From assembly GCA_030762935.1 (NCBI GenBank), contig CM060880.1, forward strand, positions 9,954,501 through 10,018,500: a DNA stretch of 64,000 nucleotides, given 5' to 3'. The translations under genes and the position numbers were made by a program. The notes under the pieces are model-generated. The model did not search any database and was not told where the DNA came from. It saw only the letters and a program-made list of their open reading frames with translations. Positions 55,364 to 64,000 of this stretch are shown piece after piece. Origin of the DNA: Hymenopus coronatus (taxonomy: Eukaryota; Arthropoda; Insecta; Mantodea; Hymenopodidae). The first letter of the stretch is position 1, and each line of letters begins with the position of its first letter.

Positions 55364-55600
55364 GCTATAAAGACATAATTTTCTCATACAGGACTTTGTG
55401 AACTCATGTCCATCCATGCAAACAAAGGAACTTCAGTCGCAGAGCAACCAGCTTTAACCTATGGTACCCTCATATTTCGCTTCTACTAACAAGGAAACAA
55501 GTAATAAGACTATTTCTGCTGATTTTTGCTCCATTAGATGAAGTAAATAGAATAATTTGTTGCAGTGATATAGAGAAAGTCGTGTGAATAGAACACATCA
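54814..55600 (+). mobile_element. Hel-A copy, GT segment deleted
   Basis: A deletion joins 'gtatcaaaaaaaaagtttagtatc', removing the GT tract and palindromic dyad. Long T run at 55304-55358. Terminus GAACACATCAG. Confidence 0.93.
55304..55359. repeat. poly-T tract inside Hel-A
   Basis: About 55 consecutive T preceded by GTGTGTGTGT, at the 'ccttgtttttggtttcag' site. Confidence 0.95.
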
Positions 55601-55928
55601 GCCATAAGGTGCGTAGCTTGGATATGACCCACGATAAGAATAACGATGGAAAATGGCGTCCAATGGTGGGTAGTGTTGTATCAGATAATGTTGACTGTAA
55701 GAGTGGTTTTTACCGGTCAGCTTATATATGGTGGCAAAACATGGGCGGCTTTGATGCGTATGTCCTGGGGACAAATAAACTATATATCCACCAACCTATG
55801 TACCTATCAGATTGAAATGGGCGTCTGTGCACGGGCTGTATTCATGCGCCATTTGCTGTTGCTCGGGACGACGTGGTCCATTTTGTATTATTTGACTTGC
55901 GTGCAACAATGTAATATTGCGGCAATTT
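55601..55928. other. unassigned segment
   Basis: Two overlapping plus ORFs of 68 and 99 codons (55609-55815, 55646-55945) with no recognised domain. Confidence 0.4.
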
Positions 55929-55949
55929 ACTTTCTCTACACGTAACTAT
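55929..55949 (+). mobile_element. Hel-A palindrome scrap
   Basis: ACTTTCTCTACACGTAACTAT, then a C10/A9 run. Confidence 0.7.
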
Positions 55950-55970
55950 CCCCCCCCCCCAAAAAAAAAT

Positions 55971-56297
55971 TCTGCTGTGTTCCATTCACATGGCTTTCTC
56001 TACATATCTGCAACAAATTATTGTTATAAAGCTAATGCTTCTATATACTTCATGCTAATTGAGAAATAATTAGCAGTAATAGTTTTATTACTTGCTTCCT
56101 TGTAAGTAGAAGCGAAATAAGGGAGTACCATAGGTTAAAGTGATAGTCAAAAGCTGGTTGCTATGTGACTGAAGTTCCTTTGTTTGTGTGGACACGAGTT
56201 AATAAATTCTTGTGTGAGAAAAGTATAAGCTTTTTTTTAAAGCTGAAACCAGAAACAAGGAATATCTAAAAAACGAACAACTCCACGAAAAAAAAAA
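55971..56297 (-). mobile_element. Hel-A copy, palindrome half missing
   Basis: TCTGCTGTGTTCC to 'caactccacgaaaaaaaaa', where the next copy begins. Same breakpoint as the 4030 junction (A-rich site). Confidence 0.9.
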
Positions 56298-57160
56298 TCT
56301 GATGTGTTCCATTCACATGACTTTCTCTACATTTCTGCTACAAATTATTATTAAAAAGGTTATGCTTCTATTTACTTCATGCTAATAGAGAAAAAAATTA
56401 GCAGAAATAGTCTTATTACTTGCTTCCTTGTAAGTAGAAGCGAAATAAGGGAGTATCATAGGTTAAAGTGACAGTCAAAAGCTGGTTACTAGGTGACTGA
56501 AGTTTCTTTGTTTGTATGGACACGAGTTGACAAATTCCTGTATGATTAAAGTGGGTTTTTCAAAGCTGAAATCAAAAACAAGCAATATCTCAAAAGCGAT
56601 CAACTCCCCGAAAAAAAAAAAGTTATATAACATAAACTGTGTGTTTTAATGTGCTCTACATGTTTTGTGTGTAAGGTTTTGTCCATTTCTTACGGTTTAG
56701 CAGTTATGCAAAATTTCGTAAAATTCATCCAGAATAAAGTAGTCTGCAGAGGCTATTCCCAGAAAATTCCAGGTACAATACATACATATTGTCAGGTAAA
56801 TATGTTTAATATACGATACTTTAATCAAAATCGTTAGAGCCATTTTTGAGAAAATCAAAATTTTCGAAAAAAAGTTTCATGTAAAGGGTAGTTGGGAGTG
56901 GGGGGATTTTCTTGAAAATCTTCGTGTCGTATCCTTGGAAGATACCAAACTTAAATACCAAGTTTGGTATTTAACGGTCTTTTCATTTTTGAGCTATGCT
57001 GTCCACAGGCACAGTCACACACACATACGGGCACATCCACACGGACCTTTTTGTGAAAATGCTTTTTTTGGATTCAGGGGGATCCAAAACATGTATTTCC
57101 GGTGAAATCTCGGTATCGAATTATATGCACTATGCCTACATAGTACGTGTAGAGAAAGTA
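56298..57160 (-). mobile_element. Hel-A copy, near full length
   Basis: TCTGATGTGTTCC start; includes the perfect dyad TTAAATACCAA-GT-TTGGTATTTAA (56951-56974). Palindrome end 'cactatgcctacatagtacgtgtagagaaagt'. Confidence 0.95.
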
Positions 57161-57165
57161 AAAAT

Positions 57166-57742
57166 GTATATAATATAATTTGTTGCAGAGATGTATAACA
57201 TAAACTGTGTTTTAATGTGCTCTACATTTTTTGTGTGATAAGTTTCTGTCCATCTCTAACTGTTTAGCAGTTATGCAAAATTGCGTAAAATGCATCCACA
57301 GTAATGTAGTCTTCAGAGGCTATTCCCAGAAAATTCAAGATATACATTTTAAATATATATTATTAAATATGATATTTAATATATATGATATTTTAGTGAA
57401 AATCGTTAGGGCCATTTTTGAGAAAGTCAATATTTTCGAAAAAGTTCCATGCAAATGATAGTTTAGTTTGGGGGGACTTTTCTCTATCTTCGTGTTGCAT
57501 CTCTGGAAAATCCTGGAAAATACTAATAAAAATACAAGTTTGGTATTTTACCGACTTTTCGTTTCTGAATTATTGTGTTCACAGACACAAGGACACACAC
57601 GGATGTTTTTCTAAATGTTTTTTTTTTGACACAGGGGACCCTATAATGTCTATTTCTGGTGAAGTCTCCTCGGTATCGAATTTTTGGGTGGAATACAACA
57701 CCTTTTCTACACACTATGCACATAGTGCATGTAGAGAAAGTA
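57166..57742 (-). mobile_element. Hel-A copy, CACATCAGA third missing
   Basis: Starts at 'tgtataacataaactgtg'. Palindrome end 'cacactatgcacatagtgcatgtagagaaagt' at 57742. Confidence 0.9.
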
Positions 57743-57747
57743 AAAAT

Positions 57748-57968
57748 GATAACCGTAACTTTGGAATATATCGCCTATCGGGGATGGTGTTAATTTGTGT
57801 ACTGTTATCAATGTATTTTTATTTTCTCTTTTAATTTTATTCATGAGATGACACTCTCGTTCATGCCTCTGTCTGTAGGAAGGATAGGGACTAATGTGGC
57901 TTGTCACGAACTCGCGACCGCTCGTACAGAGCGTATTGTCTGTACCGACTGAGCTACGGGAGCAGTCT
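57748..57968 (-). mobile_element. SINE-D (tRNA-headed), tentative extent
   Basis: Reverse strand head: GCTCCCGTAGCTCAGTCGG (A-box) and GGTCGCGAGTTCGTGAC (B-box-like). The body runs to an A-rich tail 'aaaattaaaagagaaaataaaaata' at 57815-57840. The left limit is uncertain; no target duplication found. Confidence 0.65.
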
Positions 57969-58237
57969 GGCATGAAATTGTTAGCAGTAATACGTGGCAT
58001 ATTAAACTGCTTCTAAAGGATAAAGAATGTGGTTAAGGTACTCGTAAAATGTCTGCAACAATACGGAGGAATGCGCAGTAGCACATAGCTGCCATCTATG
58101 GAGCAAACGGCGACTTGGGTGGGCCACGGAATGCGGGGCGATTCTCAAGGGGGTACTTTTGGTGCACAACATAGCATTTCCCTGTCACCAGGGGAGTTTA
58201 GAAACAATACTAGCGGTATCGTACGCCAAAGGAATTT
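57969..58237. other. unassigned spacer
   Basis: No feature recognised. Confidence 0.4.
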
Positions 58238-58352
58238 TTGCTTCTTCTACGCGTACTATGTACATAGTGTATAGAGAATGTATTGTATTGCACCCAAAAA
58301 CTCCATAGAGATTTCACCGGAAATACATATTTTAGAACGTCCTGAATGAAAA
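58238..58352 (+). mobile_element. Hel-A palindrome-end fragment
   Basis: 'cttcttctacgcgtactatgtacatagtgtatag' to 'ttagaacgtcctgaatgaaaaac', then a minus copy. Confidence 0.88.
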
Positions 58353-58358
58353 ACAAAA

Positions 58359-58893
58359 TCTGATGTGTTCCATTCACATGACTTTCTCTACATCTGTGTA
58401 ACAAATTATCCTTAAAAAGCTTATTCTTCTATCTGCTTCATGCAAATCAATATAAACATTAGCAGAAACGGTCTTATTACTTAGTTCCTTATAAGTAGAA
58501 GGGAATACACTAGACTAAAACGATAACAAAATATTTTAAAAGCTCTTTGCCATTTGGATGAAATCCGTTTATTTGCATGGCCAGGAGTTAACAAGTTCTC
58601 ATATGGAAAAGTATTTTAAAACTGAAACGAACAACAAGGAATATCTAAAAATGGTCAATTCCACGAAAAAAATGAATAAGACATAAATTGTGTGTTTTAA
58701 GATCTACATTTTTGGGTATTAAGATTTTGTTTATTTCTTAGGGTTTACCAGTTATGCAAAAATAATCCAGAAAGGAGGTTATTCCCACAAAATTCAAGAT
58801 ATACGTTTTATTTATCATGTAAGTGTCTTTAATATACAGCATTTTAATCAAATTGTTAGGACTGTTTTTGAGAAAATCAATTTGTTTTTAATT
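58359..58893 (-). mobile_element. Hel-A copy, subfamily 2, palindrome half missing
   Basis: TCTGATGTGTTCC to 'gttaggactgtttttgagaaaatcaat'. Confidence 0.9.
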
Positions 58894-58896
58894 TTT

Positions 58897-59028
58897 ACTT
58901 TTTATTCACGGTATATAGAGAAGGCATTGCATTCCACCCAAAAATTCGATACCGACATTTCACCGGAAATACATGTTTTGGGTCCTCCTGAATCCAAAAA
59001 AAAAGCATTTTTACAAAAAGGTTCGTAT

Positions 59029-59079
<51 letters not shown>

Positions 59080-59566
59080 TGTCTGTCGGCAGCATAGCTC
59101 AGAAACGAAAAGACTGCTGAATACCGAACTTGGTATTTAAGTTTGGTATCTTCCAAGGATGCGACACGAAGATTTTAAAAAAAAAAATCCCGCAACTACC
59201 CTTTACCTGGAACTTTTTTCGAAAATTTTGATTTTCTCAAAAATGACTAACGATTTTGATTAAAATCTCTTATGTTTAAGATATTCACATGCCAAATAAA
59301 ATGTATATCTTGAATTTTATACTTTTCTCATACAGGAATTTGTCAATTCCTGTCCATACAAGCAAAGGAACTTCAGTCACATAGCAACCAGCTTTTGACT
59401 ATCACTTTAACCTATAGTACTCCCTTATTTCTCCTCTACTTACAAGGAAACTAGTAATAAGACTCTTTCTGCTAATTTTTTCTTGATTAGCATGAAGTAA
59501 ATAGAAGCATAAACTTTTTAACAATAATTTGTTAAGCTTTTTAACAATAATTTGGAAAACATCAGA
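58897..59566 (+). mobile_element. Hel-A copy with internal deletion
   Basis: Decayed palindrome ('actttttattcacggtatatagagaagg'). GT tract at 59031. A deletion joins 'cttgaattttatacttttctc' near 59318. Tail region partly duplicated ('ttaacaataattt' twice). Confidence 0.9.
59031..59080. repeat. (GT)n microsatellite inside Hel-A
   Basis: About 22 GT units ending CTGTCTGTC, at the fixed internal site. Confidence 0.97.
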
Positions 59567-59847
59567 TTTTTTTTTTAATTTCCCAATACTTATACTTTTC
59601 TCAAATAGCAATCATTATTCTTCTTCCTTATGCCCTTTCAAGAGTAAGGTTTCTTCAGCCGCTCATTATTCATTTGCTATATTTTGTTCTATCTCTTGTT
59701 AGTCGTTTAAGTTCCCTCAAAGTCTTTCCTTTCTTATTTACTATTTTCTCAATATAATAGTGGCAAGTCAGCAATTTTTATTGTTTCATCCCGGTCTACC
59801 AAAGAAAATGGAATTTCAATCCACTCATGCAGTGACCACCTCTCAAG
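59567..59847. other. unassigned spacer
   Basis: AT-rich, nothing recognised. Confidence 0.4.
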
Positions 59848-60033
59848 ATTTTATTATCGTTTTAGCCTAGTGAGTTCTTGTATTTCCTATGTACCTACAA
59901 GAAAATATTTTCTAATAAGACCAGTTCTGCTAATGTTTATCTCGATCAGCAGAAAGTAGATAGTAGAATAAGCTTTTCTAAGATTAGTTTGTGCAGAACG
60001 GATAGAGAAAGTCGTGTGAATTTAACATGTCAT
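59848..60033 (+). mobile_element. Hel-A 3' fragment, subfamily 2
   Basis: 'attatcgttttagcctag...taatgtttatctcgatcagcagaaagtag...gaacggatagagaaagtcgtgtg'. The 5' part is absent. Confidence 0.8.
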
Positions 60034-60563
60034 ATTTTTTTTTTTATAGTTGCTATTATTGCAAATATTCTTGAATGCATAGAGGATTTAGCTTTCCTGT
60101 ATGATTTCAAAAATTACTTGAAATTGTCTGAAAACTTCATTTTCCAGGAAACCAAGTACCAAATTTTTTGGTTGGAAATGCTTTGAAATGTAATAAATTA
60201 TGGCTGCATTAATAAAGGAGGGGCAGGCAAAGATTTGAAGGAAGCAGAGGGACAGAGAGGGGTGGGGGCAGTCATTGAACTGGGGGTTGCCATGGTTACC
60301 TCATCTGATATTAAAGGGGGAGAGAACAGAGGTTTCATAAGTGGGAGAGGCTTTGGTAATGACATTGTGAAGGTTTTTGTTTCTTTTTCAATACAGAATA
60401 GGACTACAAAGATTCTAGTGTCTTGTGTCCAGTCACAAGACACAATTTGCTATGTATTCATCATCTTCAGAAATTTAAATACTTTTTTTAAGACCTGGAG
60501 CACATTCAGGCACATTGATTTTGTAATTATTAACAAGTTTTCTAAATCTGTAAAAACATTTTT
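60034..60563. other. unassigned spacer
   Basis: 60225-60360 is G-rich. ORF 60235-60708 (157 codons) runs into Hel-A and its GT repeat, so it is not credible as a gene. Confidence 0.4.
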
Positions 60564-60704
60564 ACTTTCTCTACATGTACTGTGTATAGAGAAGGTATTG
60601 CATTGCACCCAAACATTTGATATCGACATTCCACTGGAAATTCATGTTTTGGGACACCCTGAATCCAAAAAAAAAAAGCATTTTGAGAAAAATATGTGTC
60701 TGTG

Positions 60705-60705
<1 letters not shown>

Positions 60706-60762
<57 letters not shown>
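60706..60762. repeat. (GT)n microsatellite inside Hel-A
   Basis: About 27 GT units at the fixed internal site. Confidence 0.97.
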
Positions 60763-60764
<2 letters not shown>

Positions 60765-60906
60765 GGCAGCATATCTCAAAAACCAAAAGTCTGTCAAATA
60801 CCAAAGCTGGTATTTAAATACAGTATCTTCCAAGGATGCGACACAAAGGTTTTCAAGAAAATCCCCGATCCCCAACTACCCTTTACATGGAAACATTTAC
60901 GAATTT

Positions 60907-60930
60907 TTTTTTTTTTTTTTTTTTTTTTTT
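60907..60930. repeat. poly-T tract inside Hel-A
   Basis: About 24 T at the 'ttcgaaaattttgattttctc' site. Confidence 0.92.
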
Positions 60931-61468
60931 CTCTCTCAAAAATGGCTCTACGATTTTGATTAAAATACTGTATGTTAAAGATTTTACATGAAAAATAAAA
61001 GTATATCTCGAATTTTCTGGGAATAGCCTCAGAAGACATCTTTATTCTGGATGAATTTTGCGGAACTTTGCATAACTGGTAAACTGTAAGAGACAAAAAT
61101 TGTACTTCACAAAATATGTAGAGCTCCTTAAAACACACAATTTTTCGTGGAGTTGAATGTTTTTAAGATATTCCTTTTTATTGGTTTCAGTTTTAAAATA
61201 CTTAAATACTTTTCTCATACAGGAATTTGTCAACTCCTGTCCATACAAACAAAGGAACTTCAATCACATAGCAACCAGTCTTAAAATATTTGACTATCAC
61301 TTCAGTATATGGTACTCCCTTATTTCCCTTCTACTTACAAGGAAGCAAGTAATAAGACAACTTCTGCTAATTTTTTCTGGGTAAGCATGAAGTAAGTAGA
61401 AGAAAAACTTTTTAACTAAAATTTGTCGCAGAGATGTAGAGAAATTCATGTGAATGAAATACATCAGA

Positions 61469-61630
61469 TTTTTGTACTAAGTCTCTGCTTGTTTCTATAA
61501 ACATTTTTAACAGATTTTGAGCTTCAGGATCTGTGTGTTCTTCATTCTAATGGCCAACTTAATTTAGAATTTCAGCACTTCTCTTTTCTACATGATGATG
61601 GTGATTCATGAAATTTCTGTTTTCTGCATT
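61469..61630. other. unassigned short spacer
   Basis: Nothing recognised. Confidence 0.4.
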
Positions 61631-61745
61631 TTTATTTTCTCTACTATGTACTTGAGGTAGAAGAAGTAATACATTCCACCCAAAAATTCTATATTAATAT
61701 CTCTTTTGAAATGCAAGTATTAAAGCCCCTGGGTAGGTACATCAA
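61631..61745 (+). mobile_element. Hel-A palindrome-end fragment, diverged
   Basis: 'attttctctactatgtac' and 'ttccacccaaaaattctatatt'. Confidence 0.8.
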
Positions 61746-61748
61746 AGA

Positions 61749-62566
61749 AAAGTCACATGAGTTTTTCTACATCTCTAACAAATTATATTTTATGTAAGCA
61801 AGATAAACATTAGCAGAAATGGTCTTATTACTTAGTTCCTTGTAACTAGAAGTGAAAATAATGGAATACACTAGGCTAAACCAACAGTCAAATGTTTTAA
61901 AATGTGGTTGCTATGGGATTGAAATCTGTTTATTTACTTGGTCAAGTGTTGACAAGTTCCCGTATGAGTAAAGTTTAGGTATTATAAAACTGAAATAAAC
62001 AAGGAATATCCCAAACAGTGAACTCCACAAAAAAGTGTATTACATAAATTATGTGTTTTAACGAGATCTACATTTTTTGTGTAGTAAACTTTTGTCTATC
62101 GCTTATGGTTTACCAGTTATGCAAAATTCATCCAAAATCAACAGGTCTTCAGAAGCTATTCCTAGGAAATTCAAGATATACATTTTATTTGTGATGCAAA
62201 TAGCTTCATTAAGCAGTATTTTAATCAAAATCGTTAGAGCCATTTTTGAGAAAATCAAAATTTTTTTAAAAATGTTCTATGTAAAGGGTAGTTGGGAGTG
62301 GGGGATTTTCTTGAACATTTTTGTTGCATCCTTGGAAGGTACTCAACTTAAATACCAAGTTTGGTATTTAACCAACTTATCGTTATTGAGCTATGTTGTA
62401 CTCACACACACACACAGACACACACACAATCTTTTTCTAAAAATGTTTTTTTCAGACTCTGGGGACCTCAAAACATATATTTCCGGTAAAATCTCTGTAT
62501 AGAATTTTTGGGTGGAATGCAATACCTTCTCTATACACTATGTATGTAGAATGTATAGAGAAAGTA
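61749..62566 (-). mobile_element. Hel-A copy, near full length
   Basis: CACATCAGA end partly lost ('aagtcacatgagtttttctacatctc'). Palindrome end 'cactatgtatgtagaatgtatagagaaagt'. Subfamily 2 tail, subfamily 1 middle. Confidence 0.92.
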
Positions 62567-62568
62567 AT

Positions 62569-62648
62569 AAGCTTTTTGAAGAATAGTTTGTGGTAGCTAT
62601 ATCAATAATTGTGGATAGAGAAAGTTATATGATTGTAACAGATTTTTT
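62569..62648 (+). mobile_element. Hel-A terminal fragment
   Basis: 'aagctttttgaagaatagtttgtggtagc...gatagagaaagttatatgattgtaacaga'. Confidence 0.75.
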
Positions 62649-62677
62649 TAAGCTAATCCTTATGTGGTTTTTGCAGA

Positions 62678-62753
62678 GTTTCATTTTCACAAATCTGAAG
62701 TTTTGAGGTTTTCAGATTTGTTTTTTTAAAAAATTGCACATTCAAAATGAAAC
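62678..62753. repeat. nested inverted repeat
   Basis: GTTTCATTTT (62678) pairs with AAAATGAAAC (62744), and inside it CAAATCTGAA (62690) pairs with TTCAGATTTG (62711). The two stems make a hairpin-capable structure. Function unknown. Confidence 0.7.
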
Positions 62754-62935
62754 TTGTGCTCAAATTTGTTAGTATAATGATGCAATTTTTTCAGAAGATT
62801 ATGGAAATGTTTGGAAAAAATGTTTATATTCGGCTCATATCAAGAGGTCAAAAATTCTGACTGCCTCTGCACACATTATGTACGTTACATAAAGTGTTAT
62901 TTTAATCATAAATGCAATGCTTTATTTTCACTTTC

Positions 62936-63030
62936 TGTACTGTTTATGGCAGATTGAGAAAGTAGTATGTTGCACTCAGAAATTTCATATCAAAGTTCAC
63001 CATTTGTTCACAAAAGGCAATTTTAGATAA
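62936..63030 (+). mobile_element. Hel-A palindrome-end fragment, old
   Basis: 'cactttctgtactgtttatggcagattgagaaagtagtatgttgcac...aatttcatatc' keeps the order of motifs but is highly diverged. Confidence 0.55.
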
Positions 63031-63058
63031 AAGAAAAATAAAAAGCTGTGAGAGCTGT

Positions 63059-63059
63059 A

Positions 63060-63127
<68 letters not shown>

Positions 63128-63208
63128 CCTCTCGCTCTCCCTCTCTCTCCCTCTCTCTCTCTCCCCCTCTCTCTCCCCCTCTCTCTCCCTCTCTCTCTCT
63201 TTCTTTCT
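63059..63208. repeat. compound (CTGT)n(CT)n microsatellite
   Basis: About 13 CTGT units, then ~95 bp of CT-rich repeat with CCCTCTCT interruptions. ORFs on both strands are low-complexity artefacts. Confidence 0.98.
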
Positions 63209-63548
63209 TATAAATCCCAAACTTTGTATTTTAAATTCAACAGCTTTATCTTTGCATGCAACAGTTTTATTTATTTTGTTTGTAGGTTTAACTGGTGAAA
63301 TTATGCTCAATGGGTGAAATGATGCTCAAATGAGCCAGGGGTCCATAGAGTTTAGAGTTGCACATTCATCATTTTAGAAAAAAAACAGAAAAAACCTTAT
63401 CTGGGTAATTTACTCTATTCAAAATTGATGATGGAACTGAGAACTCTGGAATGTGAGGCAGTCACACCATGGAGGTCAGCTGGAAAAGTGTTCAATGTTT
63501 TTCATTTTGTGAAAGATGACTGGAATAACTTCTTATATAAATATTATA
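63209..63548. other. unassigned spacer
   Basis: Nothing recognised. Confidence 0.4.
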
Positions 63549-63626
63549 TGTTTAAGATGATTGTATGACATTCTCTGAATTTTCTGTGAATGGTTTGCAA
63601 ACTCCTCTTTGTCCCGAATGAATTTT
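63549..63626 (+). mobile_element. Hel-A internal fragment, old
   Basis: 'ttctctgaattttctgtgaatgg...actcctctttgtcccgaatgaatttt' parallels the Hel-A block around 'gaattttctgggaatagcc'. Confidence 0.5.
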
Positions 63627-64000
63627 AAAAAAAAAACTAGGAAGCGATAAATTTGCTATAATAGAAATTTGTGATTAAAAATATACAAATTTCATATTGT
63701 CTTATTTCGATACGTTATGATCTTATAAATAGTATTGTAATATGAATATAACATGGCAGACCTTAATTAAAAATTTTACAAGTAAATATGAAAAGGTAAA
63801 AAAAGAATAATGTGCGCAAACTTTCTAAATTATTTTAAAGCTGGCACAATCAGTCTGTCAACTGTTTCAGGATAGATGGACCTATGTTTCTCATAGTTTT
63901 GTTCACAGCATTTGTGCTGAGGGTCCATGGTTCTATTCCCAGCCCTAGGCTGGCAATTTTAAATTGGCTGTATCCCAGCTTTGAAGTCTTGATTGGCTCA
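63627..64000. other. unassigned to window end; weak B-box-like site
   Basis: 63931-63950 GGTTCTATTCCCAG resembles a B box, but no A box or second copy is convincing. Otherwise AT-rich spacer. Confidence 0.35.

Larger units (their letters stand above)
60564..61468 (+). mobile_element. Hel-A copy, near full length
   Basis: Palindrome shortened ('acatgtactgtgtatagagaagg'). GT tract at 60706 and T run at 60907. Terminus GAAATACATCAGA. Confidence 0.94.

Noticed and set aside
60235..60708. 157-codon plus ORF
   Set aside because: The second half lies in Hel-A. The first half has no domain and a low-complexity Gly-rich start.

Overview
This window looks like non-coding, transposon-packed DNA from an arthropod, most likely an insect with a large, repeat-rich genome. 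Evidence: AT-rich sequence, no bacterial gene packing, at least four tRNA-headed SINE families, several mariner lineages, jockey-type non-LTR retrotransposons, a hAT remnant, many microsatellites and a long minisatellite. I found no host protein-coding gene, real tRNA or rRNA that I could support. The species is not identifiable from what I can see.

The dominant component is one interspersed repeat, here called Hel-A. By hand I count about 60 pieces on both strands covering roughly half of the 64 kb. The fullest copies are about 0.8-0.95 kb. I orient it as + when the palindrome end is on the left: it opens with ACTTTCTCTACA inside a ~40-bp imperfect palindrome with core CTATGTACATAG, and closes with the inverted match TGTAGAGAAAGT, then a small hairpin (ATGTG-AATGGAA-CACAT) and CAGA before a T run. 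Subterminal inverted repeats, a hairpin outside one of them, T-rich targets, head-to-tail tandem junctions and an internal GT tract together resemble non-autonomous Helentron (Helitron2)-type rolling-circle elements such as the Drosophila INE-1/DINE group. That class assignment is my inference. Two sequence subfamilies are visible.

Layout. 0-3.5 kb: a Hel-A tail, then a low-copy repeat (Rep-H) split by a 788-bp TIR element whose empty site survives at 16.5 kb, then Hel-A carrying a SINE. 3.5-8.4 kb: Hel-A pieces and unassigned DNA. 9.0-9.7 and 36.3-37.0 kb: two copies of a palindromic mariner derivative. 9.8-26.3 kb: mostly Hel-A, including a head-to-head pair, plus the second Rep-H copy and a GC-richer unassigned block at 19.1-20.2 kb. 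26.3-28.2 kb: a truncated jockey-like LINE between inverted copies of another repeat (Rep-X). 29-35.8 kb: Hel-A, a mariner remnant split by a SINE with a perfect 11-bp target duplication, and a second full Rep-X. 37-40.5 kb: hAT remnant, mariner N-terminal remnant, SINE-C body, and a LINE fragment with an uninterrupted 260-codon ORF. 41.35-43.11 kb: a 34-bp minisatellite of about 52 units. 43.65-46.4 kb: a Hel-A copy broken by a 1.3-kb mariner and a LINE 3' fragment. 46.4-64 kb: many Hel-A copies, SINE-B, SINE-D, a small TIR element and microsatellites.

Nothing here forms an operon or pathway. The useful content is the nesting order of insertions and the structure of Hel-A. Insertions fall repeatedly in or near its palindrome end, and GT and homopolymer tracts expand at fixed internal positions.
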